Part shown: positions 34,930-42,769 of the stretch, piece by piece
How the letters are laid out: each line of letters opens with the position of its first letter
Position numbering within the stretch: the stretch's first letter is position 1
From: a candidate division FCPU426 bacterium
GTDB taxonomy: Bacteria; Oederibacteriota; Muellerivitia; Muellerivitales; DAHXKG01
Reading direction: 5' to 3'
DNA length: 64,000 nucleotides
NCBI GenBank assembly: GCA_027366525.1
Contig: DAHXKG010000008.1
Coordinates: forward strand, 33,424 to 97,423
The notes under the pieces: generated by a model
Told to the model about the DNA's origin: nothing
Databases searched by the model: none
What the model saw: the letters and a program-made list of their open reading frames with translations, nothing else
Position numbers and translations under genes: made by a program

Positions 34930-36746
34930 AAGAAAATGGATGAGAAAAAATAAACATTGTTGGAAAATTGCGAGTAAAACGAAACGGTTGATAAGGTGTG
35001 CTGCAATTGATCTCCAATGCCAACATCCCAAAGATTAATCACCGGGAGCGATAATTCCAGTGTTCCACTTTGGATAATATCAATTCGTGATTGATGAGGT
35101 CCAAGAAAAAAAGGATAAATTTGTTTTTGGATTGAATAATTTGCATTAATCCCGAATAGATTCCCACCTCCATATTGATAACCTAGGTTGATTGTTTGAT
35201 CAGTATAATTAAAAGTTGAAGAAAGGGCGTGGTTATTTCGAAATGTATACGTTAAATTTAGAGCATGAGGACCTGGAAAATAAAAATCAATGGCAATGGA
35301 AGTTATCCAACTCTGGTCACTATATCCAGGAAAAGTCGGGTATCGTTCTTTTAGAAATTGGCCTTGAATTTGGATGAAATCAGGGTTTGTGAATATCCAT
35401 TGGAAGCCGCCAGAAAATTGAGAATGTTGATATTGTAATGTCAGAAACCGATTGTAATATCCAGTGGCTTCATCGAATGCACAGGGAATATAAACAGATG
35501 ACGAAATTTTAGGTTTAAAATTAACTGCGAGATCTTGATAGTAATTTTGAAACGCATGCTGTTGCAATTGTTCATTTAAAGATGCTACGGAACTATAATC
35601 AAGACTAAAAAATGAATTCCACCAAGAGGGATTATAAATTAAAAATGTTTCAAGATATTCATTATAGGTCCCAGGTTGAACAAGCGGCGGAGTAGTTTGA
35701 TATTGTTGACCTTGGGTTCTTCCTCCGGTTAATCTTGCGTAGAAGTGGAATGCCGATGCTGAAAGTTGGGAAACGCGAACTTCGGCTGGCATTCGATAGG
35801 ACCCCGCATTTGGAAACCCAATAACGGTATCATAGGCCGTTTTAGCTTCTGTAGTATTTCCCGTCTTTTGGTATAAAACACCCAAAGCATAGTAAGCACC
35901 AACATAACTAGGTTGAATCGTTAAGCATCGTTCTAAGTTTTGATAACATTTTTGCCAGTTTTTGAGTTTTAAATAAACAAGCGCTAGATTGAAATATGCG
36001 TTGGCAGATTGTAAATCCAGATGGATGGCTTGATGAAATAATAAGCTAGCTTTTGAATATTGTTTTGATCGAAAGGCAAGTACACCGGCACGTAATAAGG
36101 CTAATATTTGAAATTTCTTTATTTGAGTATTTTCAAGCTGAGTTTTAATCTGATGAAGAATGATTTGTGCAGGATGATAATTGGGATTTAAATAGATAGA
36201 GCGCTGAAGATAGGCCTGAGCAGTTTTAAGATGTGTAAGCAGGTATTCACAAATTCCAACCCCGTAGTAGGCGTATGAATTTTTGGGATCATATTGGCAA
36301 TCTTTGTAGTAAAATCCTGCGGCTTTAGAATACTGACCTTGCAGGTAGAGCTGGTTGGCCCATTGCATTAATGAAAATGAGGCATAGGGAACAGATTTTT
36401 GATGCAAAAGAAACTTAACACGAAATAACATTTGTTTGGCATTGATATTTTGGGGATTTAGATGAATAGATTGATTGAGATAAAACAGGGCGCTTTTAAG
36501 ATGATTTAAAAGATAAGCACAAATACCGATTCCATAATAAGCATTTGAATTCGAGGGTTCTTTTAAACTAGCGTGATAATAAAATTTTTCTGCTTGAACA
36601 TAGTTCCCATCAAGGTAAGCCTGATTTCCTTCAGCCATCCATGAAATGGTTTGTGCACGAACGGAACGAATGTTTATGATTTCTAAAATTATACATACAA
36701 GGAAAAAGTATTTCTTATGGGGTATATTTAGAAAAGAGTATTTCAT
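34926..36746 (-). CDS. TPR protein with C-terminal beta-barrel-like domain
   Basis: 606 residues. Signal peptide (YFFLVCIILEIINIRSVRAQ). About residues 33-320 are TPRs; the motifs NAYYGIGICAYLLNHLKSA and SYAYYGVGICEYLLTHLKTA recur nearly identically, indicating an internal duplication. The rest (about 330-606) has alternating aromatic beta strands (INLGYQYGGGNLFGINANYS, LELSLPVINLWDVG) and ends in VYFFSSIFF, compatible with an outer-membrane barrel. TPR-plus-barrel layouts occur in surface-export proteins. It is the last gene of the sigma54-associated minus-strand locus, 124 bases after the preceding TPR gene. Confidence 0.65.
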   Translation of the reverse strand: MKYSFLNIPHKKYFFLVCIILEIINIRSVRAQTISWMAEGNQAYLDGNYVQAEKFYYHASLKEPSNSNAYYGIGICAYLLNHLKSALFYLNQSIHLNPQNINAKQMLFRVKFLLHQKSVPYASFSLMQWANQLYLQGQYSKAAGFYYKDCQYDPKNSYAYYGVGICEYLLTHLKTAQAYLQRSIYLNPNYHPAQIILHQIKTQLENTQIKKFQILALLRAGVLAFRSKQYSKASLLFHQAIHLDLQSANAYFNLALVYLKLKNWQKCYQNLERCLTIQPSYVGAYYALGVLYQKTGNTTEAKTAYDTVIGFPNAGSYRMPAEVRVSQLSASAFHFYARLTGGRTQGQQYQTTPPLVQPGTYNEYLETFLIYNPSWWNSFFSLDYSSVASLNEQLQQHAFQNYYQDLAVNFKPKISSSVYIPCAFDEATGYYNRFLTLQYQHSQFSGGFQWIFTNPDFIQIQGQFLKERYPTFPGYSDQSWITSIAIDFYFPGPHALNLTYTFRNNHALSSTFNYTDQTINLGYQYGGGNLFGINANYSIQKQIYPFFLGPHQSRIDIIQSGTLELSLPVINLWDVGIGDQLQHTLSTVSFYSQFSNNVYFFSSIFF

Positions 36747-36870
36747 TAAAAGCGTTTTTGGGCAAGGATCAAAGTTTAAAAACCTTTCAAAATCACATAA
36801 GATGATTTAACAAATTATATCATTGATTAACAATTTGATGTAGTTGAGCAGTGTTGTATGTAAATTAAAT

Positions 36871-37539
36871 CTAAGAGTGGTTAAATTTTAAAATTTTCAG
36901 ACGTAAAACCATTAACTTGTGTTTGAGTGAAGAACTCGGTGAGCTTTGAAGTGATAAAGCAATTTCTCGTAAGGCCCGTCTTGTCCAATTTAGCTTTTTA
37001 AAAAATAAAAATGCTAATGCATAATGAGCTTTAGCTGAAATTTTAAATGAAAGTTTAATGGCTTTTCGAAATTCTTGAATGGCCGAATGAATATTTAATA
37101 ATTTATAGTCAATCAATCCTAAATAATAGTGAATTAAATAATTTTGAGAGTTGATTTTATTAGCCTGATTGAATTCCTCAAAGGCTGTCTTCAAATGGTT
37201 TGAGTCATAATACGTTCTTGCCAAATAGATGTGACTGAGGAGAAGATTGGGTGAAGCATCATTGACTCGATCAAAGCATTGTTCCGCTGTCTGAAATTGA
37301 TGTAGGTAGTAAGCCGTCATACCCAAATAAAATTGATCCTTTAAGCTGGTGTTGTTTTCTTGAAGAAGTTTTTTAAATACTTTTTCTGCACGATGAAAAT
37401 GATACGCCTTAAGATATTGTAGGCCAGTTAGAGTATTGAGAGGTGGCGACATTAATTTTGAATAGGCCAAGTCGTATTTTGAAAAAATGAATAAAAATTC
37501 AATGATAAAAAAAAATTTTAAAAGTTTTTTAAAATTCAT
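36871..37539 (-). CDS. Exported TPR protein B
   Basis: 222 residues from the ATG at 37539, supported by GGAGATT (37551-37545); the open frame extends to a TTG at 37569, inside a hairpin. A hydrophobic N-terminus (LLKFFFIIEFLFIFSKYDLA) looks like a signal peptide. TPR-like repeats follow: FYLGMTAYYLHQFQTAEQCF, IYLARTYYDSNHLKTAFEEF, IHYYLGLIDYKLLNIHSAI. It is a clear paralogue of the protein at 38870-39556; the two flank the Pro/Thr-rich pair. A periplasmic scaffold or secretion-partner role is inferred. Confidence 0.72.
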   Translation of the reverse strand: MNFKKLLKFFFIIEFLFIFSKYDLAYSKLMSPPLNTLTGLQYLKAYHFHRAEKVFKKLLQENNTSLKDQFYLGMTAYYLHQFQTAEQCFDRVNDASPNLLLSHIYLARTYYDSNHLKTAFEEFNQANKINSQNYLIHYYLGLIDYKLLNIHSAIQEFRKAIKLSFKISAKAHYALAFLFFKKLNWTRRALREIALSLQSSPSSSLKHKLMVLRLKILKFNHS

Positions 37540-37567
37540 AATTGAATCTCCAAAATAAAAATGGAAC

Positions 37568-37593
37568 AAGGGAGATTAAAAATAATCTCCCTT
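37568..37593 (-). terminator. 11-bp hairpin between the Pro/Thr-rich gene and TPR gene B
   Basis: On the minus strand AAGGGAGATTA, loop TTTT, TAATCTCCCTT, a perfect stem, followed after five bases by a T-rich run. It likely ends most transcripts of the upstream gene. Its second arm (AATCTCC) is also complementary to the downstream gene's ribosome site GGAGATT (37551-37545), so two exclusive structures are possible. Confidence 0.6.
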
Positions 37594-37633
37594 GCATACT
37601 ACCCAAGATAGTAATTATGATGATGAAAAATCA

Positions 37634-38125
37634 TTAATTAATATCAGCAACCCCAAGCGTGGTGTCGAAAAGTGTTTCAATTTGCTCACCGACTGGAGTT
37701 CCAGAAATAGTGGCCTGTGCTTGGAGCGTTGGAATGATGGTGGGTATGCTTTGAACTAAAGCCTGCACAGTTGGCACTACGGTTAAGTTAACAGTGGGCA
37801 TTGGTTGAGGTGTGAAGTTCGGATTAGGCGTAAATACGAACGTCGGGAATGGTTGAGGTGTGAAGTTCGGATTAGGCGTAAATACGAACGTAGGAAATGG
37901 TTGGGGTGTGAAGTTCGGATTAGGCGTAAATACGAACGTTGGGAATGGTTGAGGCGTGAAGTTCGGATTGGGTGTCCAAACCGGCCTAAAATGATTCCAA
38001 AACATCGGATCAGCATTGGCTTTACGACTGTTTGCTAGCGTAGCTATACCAATGACGGCAATAGCAACCGCAACTAAGCCCACAGACGCTAAAAGCCTGA
38101 ACAACGACTTTTTTTGACTCTTCAT
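37634..38125 (-). CDS. Exported Pro/Thr-rich tandem-repeat protein B
   Basis: 163 residues from the ATG at 38125, set by GGGAGGA (38138-38132). N-terminal signal or membrane segment (LLASVGLVAVAIAVIGIATLA, ending KANADP) cleaved or kept as an anchor. Residues about 50-110 are roughly four 16-residue repeats, TPNPNFTPQPFPTFVF. The C-terminus (VPTVQALVQSIPTIIPTLQA, then TLGVADIN) matches the paralogue at 38300-38731. Not a recognised family. Pro at regular spacing suggests an extended, polyproline-like surface fibre. A sigma54-type promoter lies upstream at 38192-38206. Confidence 0.75.
   Translation of the reverse strand: MKSQKKSLFRLLASVGLVAVAIAVIGIATLANSRKANADPMFWNHFRPVWTPNPNFTPQPFPTFVFTPNPNFTPQPFPTFVFTPNPNFTPQPFPTFVFTPNPNFTPQPMPTVNLTVVPTVQALVQSIPTIIPTLQAQATISGTPVGEQIETLFDTTLGVADIN
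37803..37978 (-). repeat. 48-bp tandem repeat coding the Pro/Thr-rich fibre
   Basis: Units begin at 37803, 37851, 37899 and 37947 (last one partial and diverged), period 48 bases or 16 codons. The full copies differ at only a few positions, suggesting recent expansion or active homogenisation. They encode TPNPNFTPQPFPTFVF. Copies are contiguous, with no spacers. Confidence 0.9.
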
Positions 38126-38191
38126 AATGGGTCCTCCCACTAAATTTTTATTTAATGCAAGATCTCTTCAAAGACCTTGATCGTGATATAG

Positions 38192-38206
38192 GCATGATTT
38201 ATGCCA
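38192..38206 (-). promoter_or_regulatory. Sigma54 (-24/-12) promoter of Pro/Thr-rich gene B
   Basis: On the minus strand TGGCATAAATCATGC: TGGCA at -24, ATGC at -12, with GG and GC separated by exactly ten bases. Consensus is TGGCAC-N5-TTGC. Predicted start near 38181, about 55 bases before the ATG at 38125. A sigma54 activator is encoded in the same locus. Confidence 0.65.
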
Positions 38207-38299
38207 AAAGTTGATGGAAAATAGTGGAGAGGTTTTCGTTTAACTTTTTTAAAATATGATTAAATTTAGTTAATGCTGATTAAAATTGGGCGGCTTGTT

Positions 38300-38731
38300 T
38301 TATTTGCTATCAATGTCTTGAACGCCCAAAACATCTTGATTGGGCAAGTTTTTAGTTAAATCATGAATGGGAGTTGGGTTAGCGGTTGCTCGAGCTTCAA
38401 AAGTTGGAATCATCACTGGAATGAGTGTTGCCAACGCCTGAACAGTGGGGATTTCAGTTGGGTTTACAATAGGTTTATTAAATGACTCAATAGGGGGAAC
38501 AGGCGTTACTTGAACTGTTATACAAGGCATGGGCGTTGGAAGAAGAGTCGGAATGGGTTGTGGAATCCAATATGGAATAAGATATGGTGTAGGAAATGGA
38601 GTCAGCATGAAGGGGTGCAAAGGAGAGTCTAATTCTGGATAAAAAAACTGGGCTTTTAACGTTGATTTTAAGCCCAAAATAAGAACAATTGCTAAGAGAC
38701 TTCCTAAAACTAATAATTTTAAATTTTTCAT
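38300..38731 (-). CDS. Exported Pro/Thr-rich protein A
   Basis: 143 residues from the ATG at 38731 with GGAG seven bases upstream; the frame also opens at a TTG at 38737. Signal peptide (LLVLGSLLAIVLILGLKSTLKA) followed by FFYPEL. The middle is rich in Pro, Thr and aromatic residues (FPTPYLIPYWIPQPIP) but lacks clean tandem repeats. The C-terminal half aligns with protein B: EIPTVQALATLIPVMIPTFEA, here broken by Ala for Val, and VLGVQDID at the end. The two form a local paralogous family with no recognised domain. Best-matching sigma54 promoter of the window lies 36 bases upstream of the TTG. Confidence 0.72.
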   Translation of the reverse strand: MKNLKLLVLGSLLAIVLILGLKSTLKAQFFYPELDSPLHPFMLTPFPTPYLIPYWIPQPIPTLLPTPMPCITVQVTPVPPIESFNKPIVNPTEIPTVQALATLIPVMIPTFEARATANPTPIHDLTKNLPNQDVLGVQDIDSK

Positions 38732-38783
38732 CTTCAAACTCCATCACATCCTTACATTACTTTATATGCAAACATGAAAATAT

Positions 38784-38798
38784 GCAATAATAATGCCA
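38784..38798 (-). promoter_or_regulatory. Sigma54 (-24/-12) promoter of Pro/Thr-rich gene A
   Basis: On the minus strand TGGCATTATTATTGC, followed by AT. The -24 box TGGCA and the -12 box TTGCA match the consensus, with exact ten-base spacing between GG and GC. Predicted start near 38773. It lies between TPR gene A's stop and Pro/Thr-rich gene A. Confidence 0.75.
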
Positions 38799-38869
38799 AA
38801 CGTTTTCCTAAATTGATTTTAGCTTGTAAATTTCATTGCAGAAAAACAGTTTAAAAAATTTATCAATGA

Positions 38870-39556
38870 TTATTGAATTTTTTTAAGTTTGTTTAAGATC
38901 TTAGCTCTTAATTTTAAAGCTTTCAAACGCAGAGGAGGGTCAATGAAACAGTGAAATATTTTGTTAAGTTCATATAAAGCAACAGAGATTTTTTTTTCTT
39001 TGTAATAAAATAAAAACGATAAGGCATAATATGCTTTGGCCATGGTAGGATCAAGCTGAACAGCTTGCCGAAATTCATGAATCGAAACGGCTATTTTTTT
39101 AAACTTATAGTCAATCAGTCCTAAATAATAGTGAATAATTGAAATTTGAGCATCCAGTTTATCCGCAATCTCGAAATTTTTTTGTGCCAAATTAAAATGA
39201 CCGGAGTCGTAATAAGTTCGACCTAAATAGATATAGTTCATCGGCATGGCTGGGGAATGAGCTTCAACCCAGAGAAAATTTGTTTCAGCTGTTAAATAGT
39301 TGTGGAGATAGTAGGACGAAACGCCAAGATAAAAATGCGCTCCTGTATTGGTTGAATTAAAGGTTAAGACTTTTTTAAAATCATTGGATGCTTTTAAAAA
39401 ATGGTACTGTTTAAGATTTTTAATCCCAATCAGGAAATCCTTGCGAGCTGTTTTTTTAGAATAAGACGCCAAGGATAGGGATGGAATTATAGCGAGTATA
39501 AGGGATAGAAGGAAAATTTCTAAAGTGATGAAAAGTAATTTGGCTTTAAAGCTCAT
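38870..39556 (-). CDS. Exported TPR protein A
   Basis: 228 residues. Hydrophobic N-terminus (LLFITLEIFLLSLILAIIPS, then LSLASYS) as signal peptide. TPR-like repeats: FYLGVSSYYLHNYLTAETNF, IYLGRTYYDSGHFNLAQKNF, IHYYLGLIDYKFKKIAVSI, KAYYALSFLFYY. It is paralogous to the gene at 36871-37539. Its start lies inside the response regulator gene (11-base overlap), so it is translated from the kinase-regulator message, which ties it to the same system. Likely periplasmic. Confidence 0.75.
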   Translation of the reverse strand: MSFKAKLLFITLEIFLLSLILAIIPSLSLASYSKKTARKDFLIGIKNLKQYHFLKASNDFKKVLTFNSTNTGAHFYLGVSSYYLHNYLTAETNFLWVEAHSPAMPMNYIYLGRTYYDSGHFNLAQKNFEIADKLDAQISIIHYYLGLIDYKFKKIAVSIHEFRQAVQLDPTMAKAYYALSFLFYYKEKKISVALYELNKIFHCFIDPPLRLKALKLRAKILNKLKKIQ

Positions 39557-40907
39557 GGCAATAATTTTCTAAGTGGTATTTTAAAATCTTGTATTGTAAT
39601 GCTGAGCGAGAAAAACCCAAATCTTTTGCAGCACGACTTTGATTACCATTGTTTTTCTGCAATGCTTGTAAAATAAAGGATTTTTCAATTTCTTCTAAAG
39701 TTTGGGTTAGCGTGCCCTTCCATAGCGTAGAGGTAGAAGTTGTCGGGGTGGTGGATGTGGGTTCGGGCGAAATATTTAACAGGGAAGTTCCATCAGAGAA
39801 CACGACTGCGCGCTCCAGTGTATTTTGTAATTCTCGTATATTTCCAGGCCAGGAATAGTTTTGAAAGGCTAGAAGTGATTGAGGGTTCAATGGAATGCGT
39901 GATTTAGAGGTTTCTCGAAAAAACTTTTCCAGAAAATGATCAATGAGCAAGGGCAAATCTTCAAGACGTTCGCGAAGCGGGGGGAGGTTGATTTGAGCAA
40001 CATTAAGACGATAAAAGAGGTCTTCGCGGAATAAGCCTTTTTCAACTTGGAGCTTAAGATCTTTATTTGTTGCAGCTACGACACGCAAGTCGATCTTTAT
40101 GAGGCGACTTCCACCAACCCGTTCAAATTCCTTTTCCTGAAGAACTCGCAGAAGTTTGACCTGAATTTCTGGAGAAATTTCACTGATTTCATCTAAAAAT
40201 AATGTTCCGTTTTGAGCTAACTCAAATCGTCCTATTTTCGAGTAGTTGGCTCCGGTAAAGGCTCCTTTTTCATGCCCAAATAATTCTGATTCCAAAAGAC
40301 TTGGGGCCAGTGCCGCACAATGCACGCGAATTAGCGGGTTTGTTTTCCATGGACTGGATTCGTGGAGTGCCTGAACAACCAGTTCTTTTCCAGTGCCACT
40401 TTCGCCAGTAACTAAAACCGTAGTCTTCGTTGAGCTTAGCTTGCGAATATTTTCATAAATTTGAAGCATGATAGGGCTATTGCCGATCATTTTTCCCTGA
40501 TAATGTGAAAGTTCATCTTTGAGTCGACGATTTTCAATTTTAAGTGTTCGAACTTGAAGACTATTTTGGATTTTCAGGTGTAATTCATCCATTGAAAAAG
40601 GTTTGATGATAAAGTCAGAAGCACCTAAACGCATCGACTGTACAGCATCATCAATGGTTCCATAGGCAGTCATGATCAAAACATTCAGTTCCGGATCAAT
40701 TTCTTTGGAAGCTTTTAAAAGGTCAAGACCGGTAAAACTAGGCATTTTTAAATCAGTTAATAATAAATCAATATGATTTTTTTTTAAAATCTCTAAGGCT
40801 TGAGCTCCCGAAGTCGATATGGTTACTTGATACCCTTGGTCGGTTAAATATTGTTCAATGACATCGCACATATCTGATTTGTCATCAACAACAAGGATGT
40901 TGCTCAT
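39546..40907 (-). CDS. NtrC-family sigma54-dependent response regulator
   Basis: 453 residues in the order receiver, AAA+, Fis-type HTH. Receiver: acidic pair Asp8-Asp9, phospho-acceptor Asp52 in LLLTDLKMP, Lys102. AAA+: Walker A GESGTGKE (168-175), the sigma54 contact loop GAFTGA (215-220), FLDEISE. HTH: QSRAAKDLGFSRSALQYKI at the C-terminus. It activates transcription at -24/-12 promoters when phosphorylated. The gene overlaps the kinase stop by four bases and the TPR gene start by eleven. Its likely targets are the two sigma54 promoters just downstream. Confidence 0.93.
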   Translation of the reverse strand: MSNILVVDDKSDMCDVIEQYLTDQGYQVTISTSGAQALEILKKNHIDLLLTDLKMPSFTGLDLLKASKEIDPELNVLIMTAYGTIDDAVQSMRLGASDFIIKPFSMDELHLKIQNSLQVRTLKIENRRLKDELSHYQGKMIGNSPIMLQIYENIRKLSSTKTTVLVTGESGTGKELVVQALHESSPWKTNPLIRVHCAALAPSLLESELFGHEKGAFTGANYSKIGRFELAQNGTLFLDEISEISPEIQVKLLRVLQEKEFERVGGSRLIKIDLRVVAATNKDLKLQVEKGLFREDLFYRLNVAQINLPPLRERLEDLPLLIDHFLEKFFRETSKSRIPLNPQSLLAFQNYSWPGNIRELQNTLERAVVFSDGTSLLNISPEPTSTTPTTSTSTLWKGTLTQTLEEIEKSFILQALQKNNGNQSRAAKDLGFSRSALQYKILKYHLENYCHEL

Positions 40908-42352
40908 TTTGAAAGATCCTTTTGATATGAAAAAATAAGTTGAAAAATGGCTCCACCTTCTGGTCGATTTAGTACATGGATAATGCCTTTGTGAGCACGG
41001 ATTACTTTATCAACAAAAGCTAGTCCAAGTCCAGTCCCGGAAGATTTGGTACTAAAAAAGGGTTTAAATAAATTGGGACGTATGGCATTAGAAATTCCAG
41101 GCCCAGTATCTTCAACACTTAAAATGGCCTGTGAATTTTCTGATTGTAATCGCAAAGTCAACGTTCCGCCGGTGGGCATTGCTTGAAGTGCATTAATTCC
41201 TAGATTTAATAAGCCGCTGCTGACAAGCGTCGTGTCAACAAGAAGGGGAGCACAAGGTTCAATAGCAGTGATGATCGCCACATTTTGTTTTTGAGAGAGT
41301 TGGAGTAATGTCTCTTTGAGATTGAGTATTAATTCATTTAAATTAACAAGCTTAAGTTGTAATTGAAGGGGACGGCTATATTCTAAAAATTGGGTTACTA
41401 AACTATTTAAAGCTTGAACTTGATTTTGAATTTTATGAGCTGCCATAGCAAGATCAGGAAGTGTTTCAATTTTTTTTTCAATCCACTCGGCTTGTCCACG
41501 AATAACACTTAATGGATTTCTTACTTCGTGTGCAATCCCAGCCGCAATTTCTTTTAAATCTTGAGCAAGGCGTTCTAATTCGGATTCTCGATTTTGAATG
41601 CGTGCAGACATAATATCGAGCGAGTGTATCAAGGTGCCCAGTTCGTCAATACGAGTAGTTTTAATTGAGGGGGGATAGTTGCCAGCAGCAATGGAGTGAG
41701 CGAGATGGGTAATCTCCTCAACCGGCTTTAATACCGTTTGCGCAATAAAAGTGTTAAGAAAAGTAATAATAATAAGTCCAATAATACCAAATAGGAAATA
41801 GATATTTCTAAATTGACGAAGGCTATCCAAATAACGTGGATTTGCATCGACCTGTAGAATCCAGTGATGGATTTTTAATGGAATAAAAGCAGATTGGTGA
41901 AGTAATCCAAAACTACCCCGATGAATTGGAAGGCAAATAGCATGCCCATGTCTGAGTTGGGTCAGTGTTTGGTCATTTAAAACGTCACTTTTAAATCCTT
42001 CAATCGCTTCTCCGGTAGAGTCCTTTAAGACAATTCCATGGGAATTTAAGATTAAAATATTTTCAAAAACTCCAGCTTTTAAAAGGGCTTTCAATTGTTT
42101 GGAAAAATGACGAACAGTTGGAGATGTATTTAAAACATCAGGTTGTAAATAGGGGGGTAATTGAGGAGAAATGCTTTGAGCAACAAGCCGACCCGCAGCA
42201 AGTAGCTGATTTCCCATTTTGGTTTCTAGCGTAGTTACGATCATGCGATAAATAACGATACCCGTAATTAGCGAAAATAATAACCAAAGTGAGGCATAGA
42301 GTAGAAGTAATTTGGTTTTGAAGGATTGTCTTAATCGTTGGATTAGGGACAT
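40904..42352 (-). CDS. Membrane sensor histidine kinase
   Basis: 482 residues from the ATG at 42352 (a TTG two codons upstream is possible). Numbered from that TTG: transmembrane segment about 16-40, an extracytoplasmic sensor about 42-185 (PAS/CACHE-like, beta-rich), second membrane segment about 186-207, HAMP about 208-258, HisKA with AAGIAHEVRNPL (His277), and HATPase_c (NALQAMPTGG, DTGPGI, KSSGTGLGLAFV). The pairing with the NtrC-type regulator is fixed by the ATGA overlap. The signal is unknown. Confidence 0.92.
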   Translation of the reverse strand: MSLIQRLRQSFKTKLLLLYASLWLLFSLITGIVIYRMIVTTLETKMGNQLLAAGRLVAQSISPQLPPYLQPDVLNTSPTVRHFSKQLKALLKAGVFENILILNSHGIVLKDSTGEAIEGFKSDVLNDQTLTQLRHGHAICLPIHRGSFGLLHQSAFIPLKIHHWILQVDANPRYLDSLRQFRNIYFLFGIIGLIIITFLNTFIAQTVLKPVEEITHLAHSIAAGNYPPSIKTTRIDELGTLIHSLDIMSARIQNRESELERLAQDLKEIAAGIAHEVRNPLSVIRGQAEWIEKKIETLPDLAMAAHKIQNQVQALNSLVTQFLEYSRPLQLQLKLVNLNELILNLKETLLQLSQKQNVAIITAIEPCAPLLVDTTLVSSGLLNLGINALQAMPTGGTLTLRLQSENSQAILSVEDTGPGISNAIRPNLFKPFFSTKSSGTGLGLAFVDKVIRAHKGIIHVLNRPEGGAIFQLIFSYQKDLSK

Positions 42353-42769
42353 GAACAAGAACCTTTTTAAATGAGTCCCACTTAAATTTTATTGAGATTT
42401 CCAGTTGCCAATCTATACTCTATATGTTGAAACAATTATTTTAAGTTTATATGGACTAAAACAACTTGTCAAGCTGTTGCACAGACACGCGATTGAATTC
42501 ACAAGTTTTTAAAAATCGCATTGAAATTCGATTACAAAAATGTCATAAGCATGGATTCGAATTTTTATCATTTGAAATGCTTAAAAATTTTAGATGTATA
42601 TAAGGATACGATGTTGATGATTCAATGGAATCGATTCCAGACGGAGGATGAAAAATTTCCACTTCAGTATTATTTTGAGAGTAAAGCTGAGATGTTAAAT
42701 CATAGCGGATAGGCAAACGTAAACGTTCAGGATGCAAAAGATAGTCACCAAGGCATTGCCGGCATGGAT
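42353..42769. other. 451-base intergenic stretch, mostly without a clear gene
   Basis: Between the kinase gene start and the hemerythrin-like gene end (42810) I see one small uncertain frame (42551-42712) and a minus-strand terminator near 42770-42802. The kinase promoter should lie around 42360-42480, but no -24/-12 element or convincing sigma70 boxes were found. Confidence 0.4.
42551..42712 (+). CDS. Possible small hypothetical protein
   Basis: 53 residues from the ATG at 42551 (63 from a TTG at 42521). No ribosome site is visible before either. The protein is charged and aromatic (DSNFYHLKCLKILDVYKDTM, IQWNRFQTEDEKFP) with no recognised domain, signal or membrane segment. The composition looks protein-like, but without a ribosome site or neighbours on the same strand it may be chance. 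Confidence 0.2.
   Translation: MDSNFYHLKCLKILDVYKDTMLMIQWNRFQTEDEKFPLQYYFESKAEMLNHSG

Noticed and set aside
37803-37978. Tandem repeats resembling a CRISPR array
   Set aside because: Units are contiguous 48-base in-frame coding repeats with no unique spacers and no cas genes nearby.
37634-38731. PEP-CTERM/exosortase substrates
   Set aside because: There is no C-terminal PEP motif, membrane helix or basic tail, and no exosortase gene in the window.
38808-38822. Dyad CTAAA-N5-TTTAG near the sigma54 promoter as an activator site
   Set aside because: It is too AT-rich and too close to the -24 box for a typical upstream activator site; no second copy before the other promoter.
42396-42409. Sigma54 promoter for the kinase operon (TTGGCAACTGG on the minus strand)
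   Set aside because: The -24-like TGGCA has no GC dinucleotide at the -12 distance.
42521-42712. Longer 63-residue version of the small frame
   Set aside because: TTG start with no ribosome site; even the 53-residue version is doubtful.
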